A stretch of 64,000 nt of DNA from Chitinophaga nivalis (GCF_025989125.1 NZ_JAPDNR010000001.1:5010087-5074086), one strand, 5' to 3'. Counted from the stretch's first letter, positions 42,341 through 51,762 are shown. Notes: generated by a model from the sequence alone, not told the origin. Translations and numbers: made by a program.

Positions 42341-43645
42341 ATGAAAACACTCCGCTACCTGGCTCCGCTGGGCTTCCTGCTGCTGGCTGCCTGCCACAAA
42401 GACGACGACAACCCATCTACACCGCCTGAACAAGGTTACCCGACGTATGCCCGGCTAGCCGGCGCCACGGTCCTGACCACCAGTAACACCGGTGTGAAAG
42501 TGTACAATGGCGGATATGGCTCGTCCATTACCACCGTACCCGGAGAACCCGGTTATTTTTACCTGATGACAGACCGCGGTCCCAATGTGGACGGGATACA
42601 GAAGGATTCCAAAATTTTTCCGGTCCCTGCTTTTAATCCGCAGATCGGTAAATTCCGCCTGAGCGGCGACTCTATGATACTGGTGGAAACCATCCGGATG
42701 AAATCCGCCGCCAATGTACCTGTAACGGGTCTGCCCAATCCAATTGGCGCCGGTGGTACCGGAGAAATTGCCCTCGATAAAGATGGCAATGTACTGGCTA
42801 CCGATATAGAAGGTATCGACAGTGAAGGCCTGGCCGCCGGAGCAGACGGCACTTTCTGGATCAGTGATGAATACGGCCCGCACCTCTTACACCTGGACCG
42901 CAGCGGTAAAACACTGGAGCGTATCAATCCCTATGGCACAGGTACAGGCGGCAGAAAAATTCCGCAGGTATTCGCCAAACGCCGCGCCAACCGCGGCATG
43001 GAAGGCATTGCTATTACGCCGGATGGCAAAACCCTCGTGGGCATTATGCAATCTCCTTTATACAACCCTTCCAAAGACGACGTAAAAAATTCGCTCTACA
43101 CCCGCATCCTGACGTATGATATTGCCAGTGGCAAGAGCAAACAGTATCTGTATAAATTAGAAAATAAAAATACGGCGAACAGCGAAATCACCGCTATCAG
43201 CAACAATACCTTCCTGGTGCTGGAACGCGACGGTGAATTCCCCGGAGATCCGGCCAAGCCATCGCTCATCAAAAGAATTTATAAAATAGACCTGAATACC
43301 GGCACCGACGTATCCGATCCTGCAGACGGCGCCGCCGGGAAACTGGTCAACAACAAAACCCTGGAAGTATTGTCTGAACAAGAGTTACAGACTGCCGGCA
43401 TCCACACCGTCGGTAAATCACTCGTGGTAGATCTGCTGAAAGATGTAGCAGGTTATCCGCATGATAAACCGGAAGGCATTGTACTCATCAACAGTAGCCT
43501 CCTGGCGGTCAGCAATGACGACGACTTCGGTATCGTACCTCCCGATCCGGTCAACAATACCTACATCCAGAAAATACTGCCGCTGATCGGTAAAACCGAT
43601 TTTAATACGGTGTACTTCATCAAACTGGCTACTCCCTTATTCTAA
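42341..43645 (+). CDS. Esterase-like-activity-of-phytase family lipoprotein
   Basis: 434 residues. The lipoprotein signal peptide ends LLLAAC (cysteine 19) followed by HKDDDN. The rest is a beta-propeller-like domain with YFYLMTDRGPNVDG, DSEGLAAGADGTFWISDEYGPHLLHLDRSGK, NRGMEGIAITPDGKTLVGIMQSPL and the C-terminal KPEGIVLINSSLLAVSNDDDFGI. This succession is the signature of the family named for phytase-associated esterase-like activity. It is expected at the cell envelope; phosphate or phosphoester metabolism is possible, but experimental knowledge of the family is thin. Single gene, ended by a strong hairpin. Confidence 0.87.
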   Translation: MKTLRYLAPLGFLLLAACHKDDDNPSTPPEQGYPTYARLAGATVLTTSNTGVKVYNGGYGSSITTVPGEPGYFYLMTDRGPNVDGIQKDSKIFPVPAFNPQIGKFRLSGDSMILVETIRMKSAANVPVTGLPNPIGAGGTGEIALDKDGNVLATDIEGIDSEGLAAGADGTFWISDEYGPHLLHLDRSGKTLERINPYGTGTGGRKIPQVFAKRRANRGMEGIAITPDGKTLVGIMQSPLYNPSKDDVKNSLYTRILTYDIASGKSKQYLYKLENKNTANSEITAISNNTFLVLERDGEFPGDPAKPSLIKRIYKIDLNTGTDVSDPADGAAGKLVNNKTLEVLSEQELQTAGIHTVGKSLVVDLLKDVAGYPHDKPEGIVLINSSLLAVSNDDDFGIVPPDPVNNTYIQKILPLIGKTDFNTVYFIKLATPLF

Positions 43646-43663
43646 AATACGCCGATAAATAAC

Positions 43664-43713
43664 AACGGTCAGTGATATCCGTGAAAACCATATCACGTAT
43701 ATCACTGACCGTT
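43664..43713. terminator. Strong hairpin between convergent genes
   Basis: AACGGTCAGTGATAT at 43664-43678 pairs exactly with ATATCACTGACCGTT at 43699-43713, and an inner CGTGA/TCACG can extend it. It stands between the stops at 43645 and 43734. Confidence 0.8.
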
Positions 43714-43733
43714 ATACATCTCCCGAAAAAAAA

Positions 43734-44402
43734 TTATTGTTTCGCCAGCGCAATAATATCATTCCCTTCGATCACCTTTATAGGATACCCATGCTGTACC
43801 AGCCGGATCATGGCACGGCCCAGCTCCTGCAGGGTACAGAAGCCTTTTGGATACAATGCCCGCCCGATAGGAAACATCCAGTTAATGTAGCGGTAATAAC
43901 CATGGATACGGGATAACCCTTTGATAGGCCGGATGAATCCGGGCCGCAAGGCATACACCTGGCGGAAGGGTAATTTCATCAGGTCATTTTCTGTTTTACC
44001 TTTTACCCGCGCCCACCTGATCCGGCCTTTTTCCGTACTGTCTGTACTCGCGCCGGATACATAACAAAACGTCATTTCAGGATTCAGGCGGCTCAGGGTA
44101 TTGGCCAATGCCATGGTGAGGGTATAGGTAGTTTTGTAATAGTCGTCTGCATTGATGCCCACCGAAGAAATACCCAGACAAAAGAAGCAGGCATTATATC
44201 CTGTCAGCTGTTCGGTAATATCCGAGTAGTCAAAAAAATCGGTGTGTATGATTTCTTCCAGTTTGGGATGGGATACACCGGAAGGCCGGCGGTTAATGAT
44301 CAGCACTGTTTCCACCTGGGGATCCTGTAAACATTCATGCAATACCCCTTCTCCTACCATACCGGTAGTACCTGTAATAATAACGTTGATGCCTGTTTTC
44401 AT
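43734..44402 (-). CDS. NAD(P)H-binding epimerase-like protein
   Basis: 222 residues from the ATG at 44402 (the frame extends to 44450 but without the fold's first strand). INVIITGTTGMVGEGVLHECLQDPQVETVLIINRRPSG is the Rossmann start, with G-x-x-G-x-x-G and an NRR that suits NADPH. YNACFFCLGISSVGINADDYYKTTYTLTMALANTL, FCYVSGASTDSTEKGRIRWARVKGKTEND and VYALRPGFIRP follow, the order found in short epimerase/HTATIP2-like proteins. There is no clear Y-x3-K catalytic pair. Substrate unknown. It shares a likely operon with the helix-hairpin-helix protein gene 48 bases upstream. Confidence 0.85.
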   Translation of the reverse strand: MKTGINVIITGTTGMVGEGVLHECLQDPQVETVLIINRRPSGVSHPKLEEIIHTDFFDYSDITEQLTGYNACFFCLGISSVGINADDYYKTTYTLTMALANTLSRLNPEMTFCYVSGASTDSTEKGRIRWARVKGKTENDLMKLPFRQVYALRPGFIRPIKGLSRIHGYYRYINWMFPIGRALYPKGFCTLQELGRAMIRLVQHGYPIKVIEGNDIIALAKQ

Positions 44403-44450
44403 ATGACCTGGATTTATCAGTTTGCAGGATAGATCTGTATACGGAATCAA

Positions 44451-44711
44451 TTATCCCGGGTTTGTTTTAAACGCCCAGCCTTTATCTGCCAACGCCTGCC
44501 GGAGTACCACCATCCCTTTCTCTCCCATACCATGCAGTTGCTGTATCGCTGTTTCGGTAACACCCGTCAGTTGTTGCAACTGCGTATATCCGGCACCGTT
44601 AAGCGCCCGCAAGGCCGGCTGCGACAATCCTTTGGGGAATCCTGTTTCGGGATCAGGTATTATTTTACGCATCTGTTTAGTTTTTTCTGCAGTTTTTGTA
44701 AAACGATCCAT
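44451..44711 (-). CDS. Small helix-hairpin-helix (RNAP alpha-CTD-like) protein
   Basis: 86 residues from the ATG at 44711. FPKGLSQPALRALNGAGYTQLQQLTGVTETAIQQLHGMGEKGMVVLRQALADKGWAF is a tandem helix-hairpin-helix unit like the C-terminal domain of RNA polymerase alpha (I-G-x-K and L-x-G-x-G-x-K-x-L). Stand-alone proteins of this type are common in Firmicutes and Bacteroidota. They are annotated as DNA-binding, though their targets are unknown. It lies 48 bases before the epimerase-like gene and is probably cotranscribed with it. Confidence 0.8.
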   Translation of the reverse strand: MDRFTKTAEKTKQMRKIIPDPETGFPKGLSQPALRALNGAGYTQLQQLTGVTETAIQQLHGMGEKGMVVLRQALADKGWAFKTNPG

Positions 44712-45018
44712 CAAGGGAAATCCTGTTATTCCAAATGTAATATTTTTACCGCATTATACCCTTATTGTCGTCGGCACCGACTACCGGCCATGCCTACACC
44801 CTCTTTTTCCGGATAGGATACCTGATTTAAATTTGATTTTGCCAGCTCAAAAAAAAGTAGTTAACTTTAAAACACACCTCAGATGACCATAGGAAATAAA
44901 GAAGAGAAGTAACCATTATCCGGAAGAATATCGCTAAACACCCCTCGTTGTCATGTTAGAATGAAGATCCGCTTTCCACTCTCATTTATGTATACGATCA
45001 TTTAAACCTTCTCAAATT
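44712..45018. other. Divergent intergenic region before the CTQ oxidase operon
   Basis: 307 bases between the helix-hairpin-helix gene (minus) and the ferritin-like gene (plus). It must contain both promoters. I see no palindrome longer than 10 bases and no convincing TAnnTTTG box near the plus-strand start. No gene. Confidence 0.4.
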
Positions 45019-46533
45019 ATGCAGCGTAATTTTGAACGGTATCTTGGCCCCGTATTCCAAAGGGCGGCCATTAACAAAACCAGAGCAGCACAACTGCAAA
45101 CAGCCCGCCTCCAGGGAGATGAACCGACTATCCTGTCGCTCACCAGTGAGGCCGAAACAGTGGCTGCTACCACCATCCCCATCCCGCCTGAATTCAATGG
45201 TAAGGACTACGTTAGTTTCCTCGTACAGATTGATGCGGAGATTGAACATGGCCTGATGCTGCAATACCTGTATGCAGCCTATAGCCTGGGTGGTCCGCAG
45301 ATTCCGGACAACCCCGATTACCGCGACCAGGTCCGCAAATGGCAGGAGATTATCCTGGGCATTGCCAAAGAAGAAATGGGACACTTTGTATCGGTACAGA
45401 ATGTGCTGAAACTATTAGGCGCCCCGCTCCATTTTGAAAGACAGGACTATCCCTGGGACACGCCTTTTTACCCGTTTCCGTTTAAACTGGAAAAGCTCAC
45501 CCTCGACTCGCTCGCGAAGTACGTGTATGCGGAAGCACCGCAAACATGGCTCGACAGCGGCGACGAACTGGCGGAAGAAATCAAGCAACGGGTGAAGGAA
45601 CAAACCCCGCATCCGAATACGGTAGGCGCTTTGTTTGAAGTATTGCTGCAACTGATAAAAGACCCCACGGTGATCGCAGACGATGTATTCCAGGCAGACA
45701 CCTATCCCTATCAGGCCAAGTTCGATGAATGGGGCCGCGGCTATGCCGGCGGACAACGGGGCAATACCCTTCATGGCAACCCTGTTGGCAGTCCGGATGT
45801 ATTGGTAGTACCCCTGGCCAGCAGAGATGATGCCTACAATGCGTTGCATGAAATAGCAGAACAGGGAGAAGCTTCTGATGGCAACAGCGAACAACCTTCC
45901 CACTTTGAACGGTTTAAACTGGTATACATAGAAATGCGGGCACTCGTTGCCAAAGGCTATGACTGGGCGCCGGCCAGAGATGTGGCTACCAACCCCGAAA
46001 TCGCTGCCTCCGCGCCGGATCCGGAAATATCGTATACCAAAAGACAGGATCAATCTTCCGAAAATGATAAAATCACCAATCCTGATGCGCAAAACTGGGG
46101 ACATCTTTTCAACATCCGGTATCGCCTGCTGCTCAATTTTCTGAGCCACAGTTTTTTACTGGATGATGGCCTGAATAATACCAGCGCCCACTCTCCCCGG
46201 GGCGTAATTATCAACGGCACCTTTGGTGAAATGTACAACCTGCGCGCCATTGCTACCGTGATGGTGCAATTGCCCCTGCATGAGGCGGGCGGGCCTAAAT
46301 TTGCCGGTCCTCCTTTCCTGACGCCTTACACCCTGTCATTACCTTCAGGAGAACATAACCGGTGGCGTACCCACAAAGACCTGATTATTGCTTCCGCCAC
46401 CATCATAGAGACCCTGTTGCTCACCACACACCACCAACATCATCGTTACCTCTATGCATTGCAGGAAGCGGATAAGCAGCTGTTACAGATCATCAATGAA
46501 CTGACAGATGCAGCGCTTGCATGCTGCAGATAA
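45019..46533 (+). CDS. Ferritin-fold protein of the VioB/iminophenyl-pyruvate dimer synthase type
   Basis: 504 residues. After a 50-residue lead the ferritin-like helices begin: YVSFLVQIDAEIEHGLMLQYLYAAYSLGG and WQEIILGIAKEEMGHFVSVQNVLKLLGAPLHFERQDYPW. These have the E...E-H and E-x-x-H spacing of a diiron or related metal centre. Later parts (FERFKLVYIEMRALVAKGYDW, NIRYRLLLNFLSHSFLLDDGL, GTFGEMYNLRAIATVMVQLPL) match the long C-terminal region of the VioB-like family, which in violacein synthesis couples two imines. Here it is the first gene of an operon with a LodA-type oxidase, 48 bases upstream of that gene. An oxidase that makes imines or aldehydes from amines, followed by an imine-coupling protein, would be a sensible pair. 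That link is inference. Confidence 0.8.
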   Translation: MQRNFERYLGPVFQRAAINKTRAAQLQTARLQGDEPTILSLTSEAETVAATTIPIPPEFNGKDYVSFLVQIDAEIEHGLMLQYLYAAYSLGGPQIPDNPDYRDQVRKWQEIILGIAKEEMGHFVSVQNVLKLLGAPLHFERQDYPWDTPFYPFPFKLEKLTLDSLAKYVYAEAPQTWLDSGDELAEEIKQRVKEQTPHPNTVGALFEVLLQLIKDPTVIADDVFQADTYPYQAKFDEWGRGYAGGQRGNTLHGNPVGSPDVLVVPLASRDDAYNALHEIAEQGEASDGNSEQPSHFERFKLVYIEMRALVAKGYDWAPARDVATNPEIAASAPDPEISYTKRQDQSSENDKITNPDAQNWGHLFNIRYRLLLNFLSHSFLLDDGLNNTSAHSPRGVIINGTFGEMYNLRAIATVMVQLPLHEAGGPKFAGPPFLTPYTLSLPSGEHNRWRTHKDLIIASATIIETLLLTTHHQHHRYLYALQEADKQLLQIINELTDAALACCR

Positions 46534-46581
46534 TCACTCCACCAGGTAACTTACTTGTTCACACTCCCTAAAAAATCAGTC

Positions 46582-48855
46582 ATGTTAATAAAAGAATTAC
46601 GCATCCTTCCGCCGTTGGCAGTAGGCCGTCTGGGCTCATCTCCGAATCCCGTGGCCGCCTATGATCTGGTTGTACCTCCGAATAAACCGGTCGGGTTCCG
46701 GCAAATACAACCGGCTGCTACATTTGAAATTGATCCGCATACACACCAGATCAATGTTACACATCCCACCAGTATCATTTTTAAAGATGCCGCTTCCACC
46801 ACGGCCAAAGATGGTACCATCCGGCCGGTAGCGCCCTTCCTGGAGCTATTTGCCATTACGGACGAACATCCGGACAAACTGGTACCTGTTACGACTGCCC
46901 TGCTGCAACAGGCCGGGCTGGGCATCGGCGATATTCAATGGGATATTGTGGTGGCCAATTACAAAGTATTCCGCCGTACCAATGATGAAAATGATAAGAT
47001 TGTAGCGTCTCAAAGTATTACCAACAACTTCGAGGTACATCCGCTGCTGGGGGAATCTGAACATTTCCTGAAGAATAGAAAACTGCCGCTGGGCACAGTG
47101 CAGCTCATTGCACCCTCCGAGGCCTATCCTGGTCTGCGGCTGCGTTTCACGCCGGCCGGCGGTAAAGTGTACGGTTCCTCGCTGACACGCAAAACAAGTG
47201 ATACCACCGAAGAGGATGATCCGATTATCAACAACGACGACCTCATAAAGTATGATGCGGGCAAAGGAAGCTGGCTGGGCTACAAGGAAAAATCATCTTT
47301 CGATGCTACCTATACCATGCCCGCACAGATATTTGCCGGGTATAGCGATAAAGATGGCAACCAGGTTAGCTGGGGCTACCTCGACGATGAATGTGATGGT
47401 ATTGTGATAGCAGGTATTGCCAAAACCGCGCACGACGCACATCCCATTTTTGCAGCGGCGCATATCGTAGCCGGACCACCCGCATTTGCGCCGGACATCT
47501 TACCGGTACGCGCCGTATCCGACGAACTGGAACAGATCCTCAAAGGCACAGATATAGATGGAGAAGTACCCATTGAAGAAGCGGAAGAAATTGTGCGCCG
47601 CGCCTTTGAATCCATTACCCTGATGAATACGGCTGTCATGAACGGCAACCCGATCAATGGCCGGGAAAATATAGCCAGTACCATGGTACGGCAGGACACC
47701 AATGATTTCGGCCGCCTCTACGAACCTATTATGGCCGGTTCTATTGTCGATAACCTGGCGTTACGCTCTTTGCACGAAAGGGTCTTTAATGGCCTGAGTA
47801 CCGGGGCCGCCGCCTGGTTTGCAGATGCCCTGCGCCGACCCGATAAAATAGGTAACCTCTCCGACACGGAACGCCGCAAGATGCCCGGTTTAATGCGGGG
47901 CGCAGATGGGCGGGGCCTTACCCTCACTTATCGTATGATCAATACCGTTATAAAGGCCGCCGCTTCGGCCATGTTCCGGAATGAATCGCTCCCGCCTATC
48001 CTGCCGGAAGATCCGTTGGTAGCCGGTAACCTCACCGCACAGCTGCATTACCGCGGTGCAGGCAATCCTTATAGCGTATTGCCCAGAGCAGCTATTTCCA
48101 ACTGCTTCCCCGGATTGGAATACGACTTCCGGAATCTTTGGCGGCGTACTTTCAAGGGAATTGTGCTGAGCGAAAACGATAATTACGTACTGGACGGCGG
48201 CGATCATCCGGAGCTGACAGGACACCGGCTGGTGGCCATCAACGGTTATCCTACCATGGTACGGGGCGAAGGTCCGGTATTTCCCGGCGGCGACAATACC
48301 CACCTCACTACTGCCGATAACCCCAGCGGTGCGGCTTTTATGGAATGGTCCAACCTTATTGCCGGCAGACAATTAAAACCCGGCGACGAAGTGCATGCTT
48401 ATTTTACCAAGGAAAAAGCGCCCCTGCCGGTATTGGTGATGGCCGATGATCTCACCAAATCACCCGACAACTTCCTGATCGTTCCACTGATCGTCAATAG
48501 CTTCTTTATTCCCGGCCGCGCAGAGCTGTCGCCGGATGTGATCAAACCCGGTGAATTGACCCATGGCTTATGTGCGCCGTGGCAAAATGACTACCGGGAA
48601 TGTGCCTGTTACTATTGGGCTGCCAGCCGGCCGGACTATGTAAATGTGACACCGGCGCCCAACGGATCCAGTCAGGGCGATATGTGGCTTTCCAAAAGAC
48701 GTACCGGGCAATATGTACCGGACAACCGGGTAGACAGCCGCCTGGTTTCCTACGACGACTTATTCCGCAACTGGGAAGGGGAACTGAATTTTATTATCGA
48801 TGGCCGGGATGCATTGGGTAGTCATACCGATCCTTTAAATCCAACTGTATTATGA
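46582..48855 (+). CDS. lodA: LodA/GoxA-type CTQ-dependent amino acid oxidase
   Basis: 757 residues from the ATG at 46582; a TTG at 46555 in frame is unlikely. KELRILPPLAVGRLGSSPNPV is the typical LodA/GoxA start. The family makes H2O2 and ammonia from the side-chain amine of lysine or from glycine, using a cysteine tryptophylquinone built from its own residues. Candidate cofactor residues are C508 in SNCFPGLEYDFRN and W589 in MEWSN; their spacing (81) is near the 65 of LodA, but I matched them by eye only. The C-terminal block HGLCAPWQNDYRECACYYWAASRPDYVN is also conserved in the family. No signal peptide. The rSAM gene overlaps its stop by 4 bases (ATGA), so expression is coupled. Confidence 0.87.
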   Translation: MLIKELRILPPLAVGRLGSSPNPVAAYDLVVPPNKPVGFRQIQPAATFEIDPHTHQINVTHPTSIIFKDAASTTAKDGTIRPVAPFLELFAITDEHPDKLVPVTTALLQQAGLGIGDIQWDIVVANYKVFRRTNDENDKIVASQSITNNFEVHPLLGESEHFLKNRKLPLGTVQLIAPSEAYPGLRLRFTPAGGKVYGSSLTRKTSDTTEEDDPIINNDDLIKYDAGKGSWLGYKEKSSFDATYTMPAQIFAGYSDKDGNQVSWGYLDDECDGIVIAGIAKTAHDAHPIFAAAHIVAGPPAFAPDILPVRAVSDELEQILKGTDIDGEVPIEEAEEIVRRAFESITLMNTAVMNGNPINGRENIASTMVRQDTNDFGRLYEPIMAGSIVDNLALRSLHERVFNGLSTGAAAWFADALRRPDKIGNLSDTERRKMPGLMRGADGRGLTLTYRMINTVIKAAASAMFRNESLPPILPEDPLVAGNLTAQLHYRGAGNPYSVLPRAAISNCFPGLEYDFRNLWRRTFKGIVLSENDNYVLDGGDHPELTGHRLVAINGYPTMVRGEGPVFPGGDNTHLTTADNPSGAAFMEWSNLIAGRQLKPGDEVHAYFTKEKAPLPVLVMADDLTKSPDNFLIVPLIVNSFFIPGRAELSPDVIKPGELTHGLCAPWQNDYRECACYYWAASRPDYVNVTPAPNGSSQGDMWLSKRRTGQYVPDNRVDSRLVSYDDLFRNWEGELNFIIDGRDALGSHTDPLNPTVL

Positions 48856-50228
48856 CGCAGCTTCTTTCACCGGAGCGTTCACTGGCAACTATTGCCAGTG
48901 AACTTGCCTCCCGGGTAGCTGTGCAGGCAGCGCCCCATTCTCCGCAATGTCACCTGATACCCGGTGCCGGCTATACGCAGTTGTTTATACCTAATGGCAG
49001 CCGGTTGTACCCTGTTGCCCCTGCCACGGCCACACGGCTCCAGGCCTTGTTGCAACAACAGGACGAAACCGGTATTGCAGCGGAACTAACCGCACTGGGG
49101 CTGGATGCCCCACCCGCTATCACCGACGTTCCCCTGGAAAGTCCGGATATACATGCCATTTCCCTGGCCATTGCGCAGAAGTGCAATATGGGCTGTTCCT
49201 ACTGTTATGCAGATCAGGGCGACTTTGGCGGGCCTACCAAAAACATGACTACGGACATGGCTAAACGCTCCATTGACCTGTTACTGAAAGACCGGCCAGC
49301 TGGCAGTAAAGTACAACTGACCTTTCTGGGAGGCGAGCCGCTGATCAACCGCCAGGCCTTACAGGAAGCGACGGTGTATGCAGCAGCACAAGGCCGGCAG
49401 CGGGGCGTACAGGTGGGCTTCTCCATTACGACCAACGGTACCTTGTTGCGGCAAGCAGATGCCGCTTTTTTTGAAGCGCATGGCTTCGCCGTTACGGTTA
49501 GTCTGGATGGCATCGGCGCGGAACATGATCAGCAACGCCCCATGAAAAACGGGAGTGGCTCCTATGAGCGGATCATCCAACAGATACAGCCGCTGTTACA
49601 ACAGCAGCAACGGATGCAGGTGAGTGCCCGGGTAACCGTTACGCCAGCCAACATGGACCTGGCCCGTACGCTGGAAACATTTGTACAGATGGGTTTCCAT
49701 AGTGTGGGTTTCTCGCCGCTGCTGCGCTCCAGCAACGGACAGGGAGAAATGAGCCGTACAGATCTGGAAAAGATGTTACAAGCGATGGTGGAATGCGGAT
49801 TATTGTTTGAACGGTATGTCATTGCCGGCCAACGTTTTCCGTTCCTGAACATGGTGAATGCCCTGAAAGAAATCGCAAAAGGCACACACAGGCCTTACCC
49901 ATGCGGGGCCGGAGCCGGTTATTTAGGTGTATCTGCTGATGGTGCGTTATCTGCCTGCCACCGATTCGTCAATGAACCGGCGGGCAATATGGGACACCTC
50001 AACGATGGTGTGGATCCCTTATTGCAAAACAACTGGCTGGCGGCGCGGCATGTACATCAGCAAACACCCTGTACCCAATGCTGGGCCAGGTACCTGTGCG
50101 GAGGCGGATGTCATCATGAGGTGCTGGAAAAAGGAAGAACCGCCTGTGACTATATCCGTGGCTGGCTGCATTATACTCTACAGGCGCACGAACGGCTTAC
50201 AAGACTGGCACCGGATTGGTACCGGTAG
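48852..50228 (+). CDS. Radical SAM/SPASM maturase of the CTQ oxidase (QhpD-like)
   Basis: 458 residues. C111-x3-C115-x2-C118 in QKCNMGCSYCYADQG binds the SAM 4Fe-4S cluster. LTFLGGEPLINRQAL and FSITTNGTLL are further radical SAM barrel motifs. The C-terminal SPASM domain has YPCGAGAGYLGVSADGALSACHRF, then PCTQCWARYLCGGGCHHE and TACDYIRG, eight cysteines for two auxiliary clusters. An N-terminal region of about 95 residues may hold the substrate-binding (RRE-like) part. In quinohemoprotein amine dehydrogenase, QhpD makes Cys-to-Asp/Glu thioether bridges that position the CTQ subunit. A similar role on the LodA-type protein encoded by the overlapping gene is the simplest reading. Confidence 0.85.
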   Translation: MTQLLSPERSLATIASELASRVAVQAAPHSPQCHLIPGAGYTQLFIPNGSRLYPVAPATATRLQALLQQQDETGIAAELTALGLDAPPAITDVPLESPDIHAISLAIAQKCNMGCSYCYADQGDFGGPTKNMTTDMAKRSIDLLLKDRPAGSKVQLTFLGGEPLINRQALQEATVYAAAQGRQRGVQVGFSITTNGTLLRQADAAFFEAHGFAVTVSLDGIGAEHDQQRPMKNGSGSYERIIQQIQPLLQQQQRMQVSARVTVTPANMDLARTLETFVQMGFHSVGFSPLLRSSNGQGEMSRTDLEKMLQAMVECGLLFERYVIAGQRFPFLNMVNALKEIAKGTHRPYPCGAGAGYLGVSADGALSACHRFVNEPAGNMGHLNDGVDPLLQNNWLAARHVHQQTPCTQCWARYLCGGGCHHEVLEKGRTACDYIRGWLHYTLQAHERLTRLAPDWYR

Positions 50229-50242
50229 ATAAATATCAAGTT

Positions 50243-51721
50243 ATGAATCCTGAAAACACTATTGATGCGTTAATCATTGGCGCAGGGCCGGCTGGTACCT
50301 GCGCCGCATTACGTCTGCTGAGTCTGGGACACCGTGTGGCACTGATTGAAAGTGAGCCTTTCCCGAGGCCACAGATCGGTGAATCGCTGTCTCCCGGCAT
50401 CTGGAATATTTTCCAATATCTGCAGGCGGAACACTTACTCACCAAACAAAACTATTTACATCAATTACCCGCCAGGGTAATCTGGGAAACAACCAATGCA
50501 AATATCATCAGCCCTGTATCACGGGGTACCGGTATTATGGCAGATCGCGCGTTGCTGGACAAAGATTTGCTGGAACTGGCTGTACAGCGCGGGCTCCGGC
50601 TCTTTCAACCCGCCCGCTTTGAATCCTGTAACAAAATAGCCGATCATTGGGAAGTACAGGTAAGACAGCTGCAATCCAGCTTTACCATTATCACCACCTT
50701 TATCCTGGATGCCCGCGGCAGGCGCGGCAACCAGCTGGCAGACCGGGTGCTCACGGCGCCTCCTGCCGTGGCTTTGTGGTCGTATATCCCTGCTGCCGGC
50801 ATGCCTCGCGAAACCCTGGTGGAGGCCACGGAAAATGGTTGGCTGTGGGGCTCCCCCATGCCCAATGACCAATTCCGGATACTCTCTTTCGTAGATCCGG
50901 AAGCCGTAAAAAACCGGCAGGCAGGCCCGGTATTCAATGACATGGTGGCCAGTGGAAAGTTGTTCCGGCAAACATTGTCAGGCGGAGAACTTCCACAGAT
51001 TTCTTCCTGTCTGGTATTCACCTATGCACATATGCAACCGTGGCATAACCGGTATATACGTTTAGGAGAAGCCGCCTTCTCCCTGGATCCGTTATCGTCT
51101 ACCGGCGTAGAAAAAGCCATGCGTTTTTCCCTGCAGGCGGTCATTGCCGTGAATACCCTGCTGAAATCCAATGAAGAACCCGTAGCACAGGCTTTCTATG
51201 AAGACCGCATGGTAGAATCAGTTGTCAATCACACCAACTGGACCAGCCGCTATTATGCACAGGCCTGGCCCGGTGTGCAGCATCCTTTCTGGAAAGAACG
51301 TTCCGTACCTTTTATTGAATCCAAAAATACGGCGACGCCTTTTTATCAGCAATTGTCCAACCGGTTCAAAAACATGACGCAACCGGAACCCATTGCTACC
51401 AGGCCTGCTACCAACGCTCACCAGGAAATCCGCCGGATCTGGCATGAAAAAATGCAGCTCTCCCCAGCGGTAACATTTCTGGAAACGACTTGTGTGGTAG
51501 CTGATATGCTGCAAACCAAAACTGCCATCCGGCATCCGAATCTCGACCGGGAAGTGGCCTACCTGGAAAATGTAGAGCTATCACCTTTGCTGGGGCAGAT
51601 ATTCAGCCCGGTAGCTTTCGGTGATATTGTACAGGAATGGAGTAAAAGTATTTCTTTTGAACAGGCGGTACGTACGGCTTTCTTTTTATGGGAGAAGGAA
51701 ATCATTTGTCAGGCCGTTTGA
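50243..51721 (+). CDS. lodB: LodB-like FAD-dependent oxidoreductase for CTQ formation
   Basis: 492 residues from the ATG at 50243; a TTG at 50216 would overlap the rSAM gene. DALIIGAGPAGTCAALRLLSLGHRVALIESEPF is the FAD loop, PQIGESLSPGIWNIFQYLQ follows it (the GESLSPG segment is typical of LodB and tryptophan-halogenase-like flavoproteins), and DPLSSTGVEKAMRFSLQAVIAVN is the second FAD-contact motif. In lysine oxidase LodA and in QHNDH (QhpG), this flavoprotein hydroxylates the tryptophan that becomes CTQ. It is last in the operon and is followed by a near-perfect hairpin. Confidence 0.85.
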   Translation: MNPENTIDALIIGAGPAGTCAALRLLSLGHRVALIESEPFPRPQIGESLSPGIWNIFQYLQAEHLLTKQNYLHQLPARVIWETTNANIISPVSRGTGIMADRALLDKDLLELAVQRGLRLFQPARFESCNKIADHWEVQVRQLQSSFTIITTFILDARGRRGNQLADRVLTAPPAVALWSYIPAAGMPRETLVEATENGWLWGSPMPNDQFRILSFVDPEAVKNRQAGPVFNDMVASGKLFRQTLSGGELPQISSCLVFTYAHMQPWHNRYIRLGEAAFSLDPLSSTGVEKAMRFSLQAVIAVNTLLKSNEEPVAQAFYEDRMVESVVNHTNWTSRYYAQAWPGVQHPFWKERSVPFIESKNTATPFYQQLSNRFKNMTQPEPIATRPATNAHQEIRRIWHEKMQLSPAVTFLETTCVVADMLQTKTAIRHPNLDREVAYLENVELSPLLGQIFSPVAFGDIVQEWSKSISFEQAVRTAFFLWEKEIICQAV

Positions 51722-51727
51722 GTGCTG

Positions 51728-51762
51728 GCATTTTTCAGGTAGCCGGGCTACCTGAAAAATGC
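51728..51762 (+). terminator. Long hairpin terminator of the CTQ operon
   Basis: GCATTTTTCAGGTAGCC pairs exactly with GGCTACCTGAAAAATGC, a 17-bp stem with a minimal loop, 6 bases after the lodB stop. Confidence 0.8.

Noticed and set aside
48552..48640. CTQ formed from the C-terminal cysteine/tryptophan cluster of the LodA-like protein
   Set aside because: The cysteines and tryptophans there are only a few residues apart, unlike the wide spacing of C516 and W581 in LodA; the CFPGLE cysteine and MEWSN tryptophan fit better.
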